A stretch of 64,000 bases of DNA from Clostridium manihotivorum. GTDB taxonomy: Bacteria; Bacillota; Clostridia; Clostridiales; Clostridiaceae. Of the stretch, positions 33,713 through 42,799 are shown one piece after another. Made by a program: the position numbers and the translations under genes. Every line of letters starts with the position of its first letter. Position 1 is the stretch's first letter. The stretch spans positions 5,597,776-5,661,775 of the forward strand of contig NZ_CP025746.1 in the NCBI RefSeq assembly GCF_004015185.1. Direction: 5' to 3'. The notes under the pieces were generated by a model, which saw nothing but the letters and a program-made list of their open reading frames with translations, made no database searches and was not told where the DNA came from.

Positions 33713-34210
33713 CTAGTTTTTCTTTACCACCTTCGGATTGAATAAATAACAAACATTTACGAAATCTTGATTAGGTACAAAAACAAGCTGTGATTTCTGG
33801 CTTCCTTCTGTTATTACAGCCACATAAACCTTATCTTTGTTTCCATCAGGTATTGCATCTATTATCTTCGAAGGCTTATTATTTAGCTCCTTATATTCAT
33901 TACCGTCATATGGAGCTAAAAGTGAAACTTCCTTCATACTAAAAGACAATTTTCTTTTTCTTGTCTTAGTTTCGTATATAACATCAATATCTACATCACC
34001 GTTAGTTATAACGTACTCAAATTCAGTATAGAAGAATCTTTTCACATAGAAAAGTATACCTGTAATTAATGCAAGTAGCAACCCTACTATAATGTTTCCA
34101 AGCATCAAATATAATAATGTCATAGCACCAGTTATGAACATAAGTACCCTTACTATTTTGTATTTTCCTACATTTTCTGCTTTGACTAGTTGTTCTTTAA
34201 ATTGATCCAT
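33713..34210 (-). CDS. DUF6106-like membrane protein
   Basis: A 165-residue protein. Two membrane helices lie at about residues 20-40 and 43-62 (VLMFITGAMTLLYLMLG, IVGLLLALITGILFYV), followed by a cytoplasmic beta-rich domain resembling a PH-like fold (EFEYVITNGDVDIDVIYETK). An extension to 34258 lacks a ribosome site; GGGGGAAGTTAT supports the ATG at 34210 (MDQFKEQL). The family (DUF6106, from memory) is of unknown function. It is the first gene of a likely pair with the YejK-like gene. Confidence 0.7.
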   Translation of the reverse strand: MDQFKEQLVKAENVGKYKIVRVLMFITGAMTLLYLMLGNIIVGLLLALITGILFYVKRFFYTEFEYVITNGDVDIDVIYETKTRKRKLSFSMKEVSLLAPYDGNEYKELNNKPSKIIDAIPDGNKDKVYVAVITEGSQKSQLVFVPNQDFVNVCYLFNPKVVKKN

Positions 34211-34369
34211 ATAACTTCCCCCTAAACCGTTATTTTTCCTTATCTCATTATAACACAAAATGTAATCCTTTCCGTAAGGATTTTTATTTTGGGCAAATTA
34301 ACTAAAATCTAATTTGTTTCTTATATATTTCATACAATAGTACTTTTAACTTTCATATAAAAAAATAAA

Positions 34370-34497
34370 GGCTCTGTTAAAGTACCCTGTAGAAATTAAG
34401 TGCTTAGCCATCCGGTTCTTAGATGAGCTTGCGCAAAGAATTAATATAGTATCTCCTTCTTAACCACTTAATTTTAGCAATATTATTAAACATAGCC
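34370..34497 (-). repeat. MITE-like palindromic repeat, copy 5 (complete)
   Basis: One of two copies with both ends preserved: GGCTCTGTTAAAGTACCC on the plus strand and TATTATTAAACATAGCC at the other side, 128 bp apart. Inner arms are GAAATTAAGTGCTTAG and TTAACCACTTAATTTTAG. In the minus orientation its internal order matches copies 2 and 11. Confidence 0.85.
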
Positions 34498-34560
34498 AAA
34501 CTAAAAAACTATATTTCTTTAATATAATATCCAAAACATAAAAATGGGATATAACTAAAA

Positions 34561-34603
34561 TCAACTGACTAACTGCTTAATTTCAGTAGAGTACTTTGTA
34601 ATA
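34561..34603 (+). repeat. MITE-like repeat, right-half remnant 6
   Basis: GACTAACTGCTTAATTTCAG then AGAGTACTTTGTAATAG matches the right end of the family. The left half is missing. It is 63 bp from complete copy 5 and in the opposite orientation. Confidence 0.6.
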
Positions 34604-34725
34604 GCATAATTTTTTATAATTATCTCTTATCAACATTGAACTTTATACGTACTTTGATAAACTATATATGTATTGTTTTAATTTTAAAAATTAAGTTAAA
34701 TTAAATATAAACTTAGGAGGCACTT

Positions 34726-35286
34726 ATGCAAGAATTAGAAACTAGAATTTTAGATATTGACGTTGAAGACATAAAGAGAAAAATGATTGACTTAGGAGGT
34801 TACAAGGTTAAAGATGAAGATCAGATAAACAAGATCTTTGACTTTCCTGATAGAAGGTTACTTTCTGAAAAGGGATATGCTAGAGTTAGAACTGTTAGCG
34901 ACAAACTTAGTAACAAGATAGTTTATTTCATGACTACTAAAAAGATGCTGTCTCAGGAAAAATATAAGATAATGGATGAAAATGAAATAATCGTTGATGA
35001 TGGTGATACCGCTGAAAAGCTATTTTCCTCTTTAGGCTTAACCCTAGTGGAAACTATAAAAAAGTCTAGAGAAAGCTATAAATACAAAAACACTTTAGTT
35101 GAAATAGATATAAATGATAAAAGCTATTGTCCTTTTCCATACATAGAAATTGAAACAGCTTATGAAGATGAGCTTAAAGAGGTGGTTGAAGCCTTAGGTT
35201 ATAGTATGGGAGATACTACTTCTAAGACAATTTATGAGATTTTAGAGGAAAGAGGACTTTCTAAAGGAACTCAAAAAGGATTATAG
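34726..35286 (+). CDS. CYTH-domain protein (class IV adenylate cyclase-like)
   Basis: A 186-residue protein of the CYTH/triphosphate-tunnel superfamily. The N-terminal metal- and triphosphate-binding motif is ELETRI (E-x-E-x-R), where the family norm is E-x-E-x-K. RRLLSEKGYARVRTV, then SRESYKYKNTLVEID and CPFPYIEIE follow as expected for tunnel strands. Candidates are adenylate cyclase CyaB-type or a triphosphatase/thiamine-triphosphatase-like enzyme. Start supported by TTAGGAGGCACTT. The gene stands alone and shares a strong terminator with the converging amidase gene. Confidence 0.85.
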   Translation: MQELETRILDIDVEDIKRKMIDLGGYKVKDEDQINKIFDFPDRRLLSEKGYARVRTVSDKLSNKIVYFMTTKKMLSQEKYKIMDENEIIVDDGDTAEKLFSSLGLTLVETIKKSRESYKYKNTLVEIDINDKSYCPFPYIEIETAYEDELKEVVEALGYSMGDTTSKTIYEILEERGLSKGTQKGL

Positions 35287-35299
35287 AATATCTTAATAT

Positions 35300-35350
35300 A
35301 AAACTCCATTGAAATATTAAATTTATTTAGAATATTTCAATGGAGTTTTT
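35300..35350. terminator. Bidirectional intrinsic terminator
   Basis: AAACTCCATTGAAATATT pairs with AATATTTCAATGGAGTTT, an 18-bp perfect stem with A and T runs on either side. It serves the CYTH gene (plus) and the amidase gene (minus). Confidence 0.92.
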
Positions 35351-35369
35351 CAATTTATTTAAATGCTTT

Positions 35370-36194
35370 TCACTTATACAAGCTAATAAGATCATTCACT
35401 AGTATTTCTCCATTTGTAAATTGAATTTTATTATTGCTTAAAAATCCATCCAATGATTGGATTGTTTTTTCCATAATAGAAATTTTCCACCTTTTGCTTA
35501 ATTCTTTTTTAAAACTAATATAAACTTCATTTTTTAATGGTTCATATACTATTGAACACAGAGTATCCTGCTGATAAGTTTTACTTAAAACTTCAAAGGC
35601 TTCATTTATTCCAAAGCTATGAATATTATTATTAATATATTCATGAGCACAAATATATCTATCAGCACCTATACCATATACATTATTATAATTTGTTTCC
35701 TTAAAATCCCCATTTGGAAAATTGGTCATAATAATAAAATCATTCTGAATAGGACTTACTATATTTGTATCATTTCCTTCTTCCAGAATAAATGCATCAC
35801 CACTTTTATCAGCGATAATAGTATGTAGCCCTAAATCTGGGAATAATGGATTTCTAGGATACGAGATTATTCTTTCATTAAGAATTTCAAAAAATTCAGA
35901 TGTTTTTCTTGTTTTCTTTAGCACCTCATCAAAAATATCAAAAGCAAACCAATCATTTTCGTCACAACTTGATTTAAAACCTGGACTATATTGTACTGCT
36001 TGAGTACAGATAAAAAGACCGTCACTATTAACACCGGCGATATCAACGTATTTATTTCCCATTAAACCTGAAATATTAAAAATATTTTTATCATTATAAC
36101 TATTAATTTTCAGTTTTAAATCAATATCATCAGTATCGAAATTCATACCATAAATAGCTTTTTCTTCACTGTATACTGCAAAACTTGTACACAT
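35370..36194 (-). CDS. Choloylglycine/acyltransferase-type Ntn hydrolase
   Basis: A 274-residue protein whose second residue is Cys (MCTSFAVYSEEKAIYGMNFD), the usual nucleophile of the N-terminal-nucleophile amidases (bile salt and penicillin V hydrolases, C45 acyltransferase-like enzymes) once the initiator Met is removed. GMNFDTDDID matches the family block after the nucleophile, and VNSDGLFICTQ and IMTNFPNG fit the later conserved parts (NxxGL and TNxP). The substrate amide is unknown. There is no signal peptide. Start supported by AAAAGGAGGTTCAA. Confidence 0.78.
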   Translation of the reverse strand: MCTSFAVYSEEKAIYGMNFDTDDIDLKLKINSYNDKNIFNISGLMGNKYVDIAGVNSDGLFICTQAVQYSPGFKSSCDENDWFAFDIFDEVLKKTRKTSEFFEILNERIISYPRNPLFPDLGLHTIIADKSGDAFILEEGNDTNIVSPIQNDFIIMTNFPNGDFKETNYNNVYGIGADRYICAHEYINNNIHSFGINEAFEVLSKTYQQDTLCSIVYEPLKNEVYISFKKELSKRWKISIMEKTIQSLDGFLSNNKIQFTNGEILVNDLISLYK

Positions 36195-36490
36195 TTTTGA
36201 ACCTCCTTTTAATATATAATTTTGTCATATAATATGCTTAGAGTATTTAGAGAATCATTTAGCTATTTTATCATCAGCTTCACCACTTTCTTAAACTTTC
36301 ATCTATATGATATAACCAGGCATCTCGATGGTTCAACCTAAAACATTTTTCAGAATGAAAAATGCTCCTCTTAAGCTTATGCTTTATGAAGCATTTTGTT
36401 ATTCGTTGCCTTTTTTCATTTCAAAAATAATTTTCTGTATACTTTTGAGAGATAAATAATACATTTCAGAAAGGACTATAGAGTTAGTAC
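36195..36490. other. Gene-free stretch with one hairpin
   Basis: No supported gene. AAAATGCT (36359) and AGCATTTT (36393) can pair around a loop that contains AAGCTTATGCTTT, giving a modest hairpin of unknown role. Confidence 0.4.
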
Positions 36491-36493
36491 ATA

Positions 36494-36541
36494 AAAAAAG
36501 CTCCTACAACCCTTTATAAATAAAGGATTATAGAAGCTTTG
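36494..36541 (-). terminator. Intrinsic terminator of reverse rubrerythrin
   Basis: AAAGCTTCTATAATCC then TTTA pairs with TAAAGGGTTGTAGGAGCTTT on the minus strand, with a T-run after it. Confidence 0.8.
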
Positions 36542-36568
36542 TGAGCCACTAAAGTATATGTGGTCGGC

Positions 36569-37111
36569 TTATTGGAAATATCTATTTAAAAGACCTTGGA
36601 AAGCCTTTCCGTGTCTTGCTTCGTCTTTGCACATTTCATGAACTGTGTCATGGATTGCATCTAGGTTTAATTGCTTAGCTAATGTAGCTAATTCTTTCTT
36701 ACCAGCAGTTGCACCGTATTCAGCTTCAACTCTTGCTTCAAGATTCTTCTTAGTATCAGCAACTACTACTTCTCCTAATAATTCAGCAAACTTTGCAGCA
36801 TGTTCAGCTTCTTCGAAAGCTATTCTCTTATAAGCTTCAGCAACTTCTGGGAAGCCTTCTCTATCAGCTTGTCTGCTCATTGCTAAGTACATACCAACTT
36901 CTGTACATTCTCCAGTAAAGTTAGCTCTTAAGCCTTCTAGTATTCTTTCGTCAACGCCTTGAGCAACACCTATTCTGTGCTCATCAGCCCATACTAATTC
37001 TCCGCTTTGTTCATTGAATTTTGCAGCTGGTGCTCCACATACTGGGCATTTCTCTGGAGCAGCTTCTCCTTCATAAACATATCCACATATTGTACATATA
37101 AACTTCTTCAT
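36569..37111 (-). CDS. Reverse rubrerythrin (N-terminal rubredoxin, C-terminal diiron domain)
   Basis: A 180-residue protein with the order opposite to classical rubrerythrin: rubredoxin first (ICTICGYVYEG, then CPVCGAPAAKF, residues 5-45), ferritin-like diiron domain after it (residues 55-180, ligand motifs ECTEVGMYLAMS, FEEAEHAAKF, EMCKDEARHGKAF). Clostridial reverse rubrerythrins are NADH-linked peroxidases, and those of C. acetobutylicum are strongly induced by oxygen under PerR control. Codons are highly biased, fitting abundant expression. Start supported by AAGAGGAGGATTTT. A palindrome that could bind PerR lies 70 bp upstream. Confidence 0.95.
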   Translation of the reverse strand: MKKFICTICGYVYEGEAAPEKCPVCGAPAAKFNEQSGELVWADEHRIGVAQGVDERILEGLRANFTGECTEVGMYLAMSRQADREGFPEVAEAYKRIAFEEAEHAAKFAELLGEVVVADTKKNLEARVEAEYGATAGKKELATLAKQLNLDAIHDTVHEMCKDEARHGKAFQGLLNRYFQ

Positions 37112-37179
37112 TGTAAAATCCTCCTCTTAATATATATATTTGAAATATTATTTGATAACTTCCTTACAGTCCATATTAT

Positions 37180-37193
37180 ATAATAATTATTAT
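37180..37193. promoter_or_regulatory. Candidate PerR-type operator
   Basis: ATAATAATTATTAT is a perfect palindrome upstream of reverse rubrerythrin and resembles the PerR box (TTATAATnATTATAA) without its central spacer base. AT-rich palindromes are common here, so the assignment is tentative. Confidence 0.3.
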
Positions 37194-37500
37194 TTGTTGT
37201 AAAGACTTTTTCCAGAAATTTTTTCATTAAATAATAAACATACCCAATATATGAAATAAAAACACTAGAGCTACTTATATAAACTCTAGTATTTTCAACA
37301 CTTTTATCATATTTATCTATTAATTATTTTCAGTTCAATCGTAGATAATTATTCTCAACCGATAATCAGTATTACCATTTTAATAATTACTATTTCTTAT
37401 ACCATGTCTTTATATGATGATCTACAATTATAAATTATTGAAGCAAATTGTTATTCATAATATATATAAGATAGCTAAAAATGTGTAACTTAAATCCGAA
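37194..37500. other. Gene-free stretch with one palindrome
   Basis: No supported gene. ACTAGAG (37268) pairs with CTCTAGT (37285), with an A-run before it and TATTTTC after it, a weak terminator-like hairpin. Confidence 0.4.
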
Positions 37501-37552
37501 AGCTATTTTCATAAGCTCCTCTATGGTCTGAAGGAAGCTTTTGAAAATATCG
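37501..37552. terminator. Long hairpin after the yesN-type gene
   Basis: On minus, ATATTTTCAAAAGCTTCCT pairs with AGGAGCTTATGAAAATAG with small mismatches. It lies 35 bp past the regulator stop. There is no clear T-run, so it is either a processed 3' end or a weak terminator. Confidence 0.5.
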
Positions 37553-37586
37553 AGTTTACAATAAAGTTATATATATATATCTAACC

Positions 37587-39128
37587 TTAGTGCACAAAAT
37601 TCTTTTCTTTGAATTCCTGCGGTGTTATTCCAGTTACGCTTTTAAAGGCCTTGGTGAACTGCTTAGAGTCAGAGTATCCAACAGCCTCTGCAACCTCATA
37701 AACCTTAAGCTCATGGTGCTTCAGTAATTGCTTTGCTTTATTAACCCTTATATTTCTTAAGTAGGTTATAAAGTTTTCTCCTGTATGTTCTTTAAACACT
37801 TGTGAGAAATAGCTGTAATTAACAGAGACTACATTTGATACTATAGTTAGTGACAAATCCTTATCATAGTTACTGTTTATATATTCTATTGCTTTTCCTA
37901 TAAAACTTTTATCACATAATGCTCTTCTCATCTCGAAAAGTAACTCATCTAGATAAATAACTATATCCTTAAATTCATAATAAAAGTCTCTATAGCTGTC
38001 AAAAGCCAGTACATTATTTATACCTTCAAGCTTATTCTTAAGCTCTATATTATGGTGTAACTGCTGCTCTAAATATATATTTATATGTTTTAATAAACTC
38101 TCACAGGATTTTTCTAAGTAAACTACGCCATGATGCCTGACCACTTCTTCTCCAAATATAGTGTGAAACAGCTCCAATATCTTATCTGTTTTTTTAGTTC
38201 CTATTAAATTAAATAGCTTTTCTATTTTATCATTGGGTAACATTGACTTCTCTTTTTCTAAGCTGGCGTCATATAATATAACTTTTTTATTTTCCTTATA
38301 TAATATGTTGCTCTTTAGTGCAATAGTAGCATTTCTATGACCTAACCTAAACTTACTAAAACTATTAAGTTCATTACTTACACCACAATAAAAGCTGTAC
38401 TTTCTATTATTGTTAACCCAACCCTTTATATCATTAATTGTGCTTAGGTCATTTAATATAATATTTAAACTGCCTTGATTGTCTACAAATGCACGTGTCC
38501 CTCTTTCATCTACAATTATAGTTTTAATGAATTCATCATACTTTTCATTTCTCTCAACTTCAGGAATCTTCATTAGATCTTTATTAAATAATATAGCTAA
38601 ATAATAGGATTCTTCATTAATTCCTTCACATAAGCTAGTCATCTCAGTTCTAACTTCTTCATCGTTAATCCTTTTATTTAGAAGCAATATATTAAACCTA
38701 TTACTCACATCGTTTATAAGAGTAATATTCTTGCTGTTGTACTTTTCAATAGACTCAGAATACTCTTTTTCAATTTTTTCTATGCATTCATACAGCTCAT
38801 CCTTCTTAATAGGCTTTAGTAAATAATCTCTTGCACCATATCTCAAAGCCTCCACAGCATAATTAAAATCATCATAACCACTAAGCATCAACACCGGAAC
38901 TTTTCTTTCTTCTCTACTTAGAGTCTTAAGAAGCTCAATTCCATCATATTCAGGCATCCTTATATCAGTAATTACAAAAAATATATCTTCCTTCTTAATA
39001 TTTTCATAAGCTTCAAAACCATTAGAGCATAAAATGGTCTCATACTCCTTACCATATTTTCTGTTAATTATCGATTGTAATCCAGTCCTTATAAGCTTTT
39101 CATCATCAACTATCAAAACCTTTTTCAA
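37587..39128 (-). CDS. YesN-type response regulator with AraC DNA-binding domain
   Basis: A 513-residue regulator. Receiver domain at residues 1-120 (VDDEKLIRTGLQS, phosphorylated Asp in ITDIRMPEYDG, YLLKPIKKDE), a middle region of unknown fold (125-390), and a C-terminal double helix-turn-helix of the AraC family (SLTIVSNVVSVNYSYFSQVF, EVAEAVGYSDSKQFTKAFK, TPQEFK). It presumably activates the saccharide transporter genes after phosphorylation by the neighbouring kinase. A GTG at 39140 has no ribosome site; the TTG at 39128 is well spaced from AAGGTGG and gives MKKVLIVDDE, so it is preferred. Confidence 0.9.
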   Translation of the reverse strand: MKKVLIVDDEKLIRTGLQSIINRKYGKEYETILCSNGFEAYENIKKEDIFFVITDIRMPEYDGIELLKTLSREERKVPVLMLSGYDDFNYAVEALRYGARDYLLKPIKKDELYECIEKIEKEYSESIEKYNSKNITLINDVSNRFNILLLNKRINDEEVRTEMTSLCEGINEESYYLAILFNKDLMKIPEVERNEKYDEFIKTIIVDERGTRAFVDNQGSLNIILNDLSTINDIKGWVNNNRKYSFYCGVSNELNSFSKFRLGHRNATIALKSNILYKENKKVILYDASLEKEKSMLPNDKIEKLFNLIGTKKTDKILELFHTIFGEEVVRHHGVVYLEKSCESLLKHINIYLEQQLHHNIELKNKLEGINNVLAFDSYRDFYYEFKDIVIYLDELLFEMRRALCDKSFIGKAIEYINSNYDKDLSLTIVSNVVSVNYSYFSQVFKEHTGENFITYLRNIRVNKAKQLLKHHELKVYEVAEAVGYSDSKQFTKAFKSVTGITPQEFKEKNFVH

Positions 39129-39141
39129 ATACCTCGCCACC

Positions 39142-40950
39142 TTATCTTGGTAATTTTAGTATTATCTTAGTAAAACAGTTCTTTCTACTTTCAATATCTA
39201 TTCCATAACATGGCCCATAATATATCTTAATTCTTTCATAAACGTTCTTCATACCTAGTCCATGTTTCTTATTTTCTTCGCTGCTATCTAAGAAACTTTT
39301 TAGTTCTTCAAGTGATTTTTCATCTATGCCACAACCATTATCAACAATAGTTATATAAGTAAACTCCTCATCTTCTTTGCCTTCAATAACTATACTGCCA
39401 TCTTCTTTTCTAAGCTTGTTAATAAGTCCGTGCTTCACTGAATTTTCAACTAATGGCTGCAGGGATAACTTTAAAACCTCCTTGTCCATTAGCTTCTCAT
39501 CTATATTAATTTTTAGATTTATATTATGATCAAACCTTATTGCCATGAGAGCAATGTAATTTTTAATATGGTTTATCTCTTCAAACAAAGGAACATAATC
39601 ACGTTCCCACTTCATATTGTATCTCATCATTTCTCCAAGACTAGCCAAGGAATCAGATACAGTATAATTCTCTTCAATCTCAGCCATCATCCTTATATTC
39701 TCTAAAGTATTGTATAAAAAGTGTGCATCTAGCTGATTTTTTAAAGCCTTTAACTCTGCCTCTTTTGTTATTGTCTTTTTATTTATACTATCTTGTATCA
39801 AAACATTTATCTTATTTACTAACTGCCTAAAATGATGAGCTAAAAGTCCTATCTCATCATTGCTATACACAGGTATATCCACATTTAAATCTCCACCACG
39901 TACCCTCTTTAAGGACTTAATTATTATATAAAGTCTTCTTAGTATTATATTGGTTATATAGTATATTATTAAAGAAAGTATACCTATTAATAATATGACT
40001 CCAAATACTACTAGATTCCTAGTATATTTTATACTACCATTTACCTTATCTAGAGCTATTATGCTTACAATATAGCTACCGTCTAAAGGAGCCTCTTTAT
40101 ATACTGCTTTGTAAGTACTAAACCCCTCATTAAAGGATATTATGCCACTTGTTCCTTCAATCTTATCTTGAAAAATCTTAAAAAACTTGTTTTTATTGAA
40201 GTTAGTATTCTGCTCAAAAGCATTATCGTTATTACCGTAAATCTTTCCACTTTTATTTACTAATAAAATCTCATTGCTATCATCCTTTGGATTTTCAAAC
40301 ATCTTTGGAAAAAAACTCTTTGAAAGCATATTTACTCTAATAATGCCTATATGATTATTTTCTGGGTACTTTAACTCTCTGTTTAAGGAGACCACCAGGT
40401 CTGGATTTCCATCGGTACTAGTCACCGCCTTATTAATATCGTTATCATAGTGATTTATATCCCAGTAAACCCTATTTTTGTTTTCTAGAGTTTTTTCATA
40501 CCATGGATCATCCTTTATTCTATTTTCTCTATAAATCAAAGGCCATATCTCATTTACATTGTCATTGTCAGTAAATATATTTATACCTTTAACTGTTGCA
40601 TTATTATTTTGCAGATTTAAAATCTCTTTATAGGTTGTACTATTAAATTTTACAAGCTCCTCAGTAGTGTATTCACGGTCACTGGCTATAAACCCAAGCA
40701 TTTCTTTATTACTTATCACTATTTGAGCAATGTTACCCATTATATCCATGTTTCTAGCCATGTTTTCGTATTCTGCCTCTAGCCTATACTGGTTTTGTCT
40801 TACTATATCTTGAAGATTTCTATCTTGAATGGTTCGAAAAGAAACCGTAGCAAAAACTACTATAGGTATGGCAATTATTGTGACATATGAGATGAGAAAC
40901 TTCCTCACTAGGGTCATATCGTTAAATTTAACTAAAAGTCTTTTTATCAT
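39142..40950 (-). CDS. YesM-type sensor histidine kinase
   Basis: A 602-residue membrane kinase. Helix 1 (SYVTIIAIPIVVFATVSF, about residues 18-40), an extracytoplasmic Cache-like sensor (45-295), helix 2 (about 300-325), HAMP (LKRVRGGDLNVDIPVYSNDE), and a His_kinase domain with the acceptor LDAHFLYNTLENIR followed by VENSVKHGL, IVDNGCGID and GLGMKNVYERI. This class senses sugars, usually with a solute-binding protein. An ATG at 40977 gives a 9-residue extension; GGGGGTGCCAG supports the ATG at 40950 (MIKRLLVKF). Gene order on the strand: permease, permease, binding protein, kinase, regulator. Confidence 0.92.
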   Translation of the reverse strand: MIKRLLVKFNDMTLVRKFLISYVTIIAIPIVVFATVSFRTIQDRNLQDIVRQNQYRLEAEYENMARNMDIMGNIAQIVISNKEMLGFIASDREYTTEELVKFNSTTYKEILNLQNNNATVKGINIFTDNDNVNEIWPLIYRENRIKDDPWYEKTLENKNRVYWDINHYDNDINKAVTSTDGNPDLVVSLNRELKYPENNHIGIIRVNMLSKSFFPKMFENPKDDSNEILLVNKSGKIYGNNDNAFEQNTNFNKNKFFKIFQDKIEGTSGIISFNEGFSTYKAVYKEAPLDGSYIVSIIALDKVNGSIKYTRNLVVFGVILLIGILSLIIYYITNIILRRLYIIIKSLKRVRGGDLNVDIPVYSNDEIGLLAHHFRQLVNKINVLIQDSINKKTITKEAELKALKNQLDAHFLYNTLENIRMMAEIEENYTVSDSLASLGEMMRYNMKWERDYVPLFEEINHIKNYIALMAIRFDHNINLKINIDEKLMDKEVLKLSLQPLVENSVKHGLINKLRKEDGSIVIEGKEDEEFTYITIVDNGCGIDEKSLEELKSFLDSSEENKKHGLGMKNVYERIKIYYGPCYGIDIESRKNCFTKIILKLPR

Positions 40951-41059
40951 CTGGCACCCCCATTTAAAGGTTTTCATCTTAATTATACCACAATATTTCC
41001 ATAAAAAGGTCTGTAAGGTGTCGGTCCAAACCTAAATTTGAACCAACACCTTATTATAA

Positions 41060-42703
41060 TTATTTAATGCCTAACTTTTTCTTGTTGTTTTCATATTGTT
41101 TTTGCTTGTAAGTCATTACCTTGTCAAAACCAGCTTCGTCTCTCTTCTTCTTAAAATCAGCGAACATACTGTCAAACTCAGAATCTGATTTAGCCATTAG
41201 TAACTTAGGAAGTGTAGCACCGAAGAGCTGTTCTATCTTTGTGTTAGCTATTCCTTCAGCATTATCTCCTGTTGGCTTGGTATTGTCATACACCGCATAA
41301 CTTACAGTTTTACCTTTTGTCCAGTCTTCCATCGCCTTAATTGGTGCTGTTGATGGTGGTGTCCATTGAAGTTGTAAGTTTGTATCCATAAGCATCCAAT
41401 AAGTATAAGATGCACCATATTTCTTATCAAAGGCAGTTCTATCAGTGTTCAATAGGTCAAGAACCTCTGGTTTAAATTGATCTTTACCATCTATAGTGTC
41501 ATAAGTAACACCTTTTTCACCTAGGAATAAATCTTTATTTCCTTCTTCACTTATTAAATAACTTAAGAATCTTATAGCTCTCTTAGGATCTTTACAATCC
41601 TTTGAAATAAGAGTTACTGTCCATCCTGCCAAGCTGTCTCCTGCAAGTTTAGGAGCTTCTTTCTTTGAATTTTCTGGACCATCTACAGCTATATATATTG
41701 AGTTAGGGTCCTTCTTATATAAGTTTAACTGCTGTGTAGCCATATCTGATCTCTGATATAACATAGCAAAATATCTACCTTGATTGATCTTTTCTTCCAT
41801 TTGAGCTCTTTTATCTACAAATATATCCTTTGACAAAAGTCCCATTTCATTAGCTTTTCTGAAAGTCTTAAGCCAAGTCACATACTCTGGATCGGTTTGT
41901 CTGTCATATAATTTTCCATCCTTCTCCATAGGTATAGCTAAGAAGTTTTGAATATATGCATCTAAAGAATAATTTCCTGTATCATTAAATTCATGTAAGC
42001 CTATTGGGATTAGAGGCTGTCCATTAACAGTTCCAAATTTCTCTTTAGCAGCTTTTAATGCATTAAGGAAGCCCTCTGGAGTTGTCATATCTGGTTTTCC
42101 CAGTGCTTCATACATATCTTTCCTTACTAAGAAAGTCTGGTTAGATGGTTTCTTTTCTTTGTATTTATCGAAGTCATCTAAAGATGAGGATGCATTTGGA
42201 TACTCATATACATGTCCGTCATCTTGCTTATACCAAGCTAGCTTCTGTGGATTTGCAACTTTGGTAAAATATAAATCATATTTTTTAGCTAACTCATCTA
42301 AAGGTGATACTAGACCGCCTTCAATCATAGTTTTTATTGCAGCCGCTGAGTCATTACAGTCTAAAGTCAACATATCTGGAAGTTTACCTGATGCTATCAT
42401 AGTATTAACCTTTTCAGTTTCATTTCCAGCTGGTGTTATAAAGTTTATGCTAACACCTGTTTTCTTAGTAACATACTTTGATACAGCATCATCCTGCCAT
42501 TTTTTTGCAAACCAAGAAAAGTTCATATACCAATCTAGAGTTACAGGCGATGTATCTTCTTTCCAACCTGGCTGATCTGCTGTTAACTTATTAGCATCAT
42601 CAGCCTTATCTGTCTTTTTGTCACCACAACCAGTAAATAGAGCTATGCTCATTACTGCGGTTAACCCAATGGCTAAAGCTTTACAAATTTTCTTCTTGAC
42701 CAT
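41060..42703 (-). CDS. Solute-binding lipoprotein of a saccharide ABC importer (LplA-like)
   Basis: A 547-residue exported lipoprotein. The signal peptide (VKKKICKALAIGLTAVMSIA) ends in the lipobox LFTGC, so Cys is lipidated. The mature part resembles the family 1 extracellular solute-binding proteins of the LplA/YtcQ group (TLDWYMNFSWFAKKWQD, PDMLTLDCND), which bind oligosaccharides. Start taken at 42703 (MVKKKIC), well spaced from GGGGGG. It follows the two permease genes. The transport ATPase is absent; this group normally uses a shared MsmX-type ATPase. Confidence 0.92.
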   Translation of the reverse strand: MVKKKICKALAIGLTAVMSIALFTGCGDKKTDKADDANKLTADQPGWKEDTSPVTLDWYMNFSWFAKKWQDDAVSKYVTKKTGVSINFITPAGNETEKVNTMIASGKLPDMLTLDCNDSAAAIKTMIEGGLVSPLDELAKKYDLYFTKVANPQKLAWYKQDDGHVYEYPNASSSLDDFDKYKEKKPSNQTFLVRKDMYEALGKPDMTTPEGFLNALKAAKEKFGTVNGQPLIPIGLHEFNDTGNYSLDAYIQNFLAIPMEKDGKLYDRQTDPEYVTWLKTFRKANEMGLLSKDIFVDKRAQMEEKINQGRYFAMLYQRSDMATQQLNLYKKDPNSIYIAVDGPENSKKEAPKLAGDSLAGWTVTLISKDCKDPKRAIRFLSYLISEEGNKDLFLGEKGVTYDTIDGKDQFKPEVLDLLNTDRTAFDKKYGASYTYWMLMDTNLQLQWTPPSTAPIKAMEDWTKGKTVSYAVYDNTKPTGDNAEGIANTKIEQLFGATLPKLLMAKSDSEFDSMFADFKKKRDEAGFDKVMTYKQKQYENNKKKLGIK

Positions 42704-42799
42704 ACATATTCCCCCCATATATTTATAAAATTTATATAAATTTCTGATTATAGGATTTAGAGCTTACAAATAATTTTAGTTGTATTTAATCAGAAATTG

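Noticed and set aside
42159..42575. A 138-codon plus frame
   Set aside because: Antisense to the solute-binding protein gene, without ribosome site or family match.
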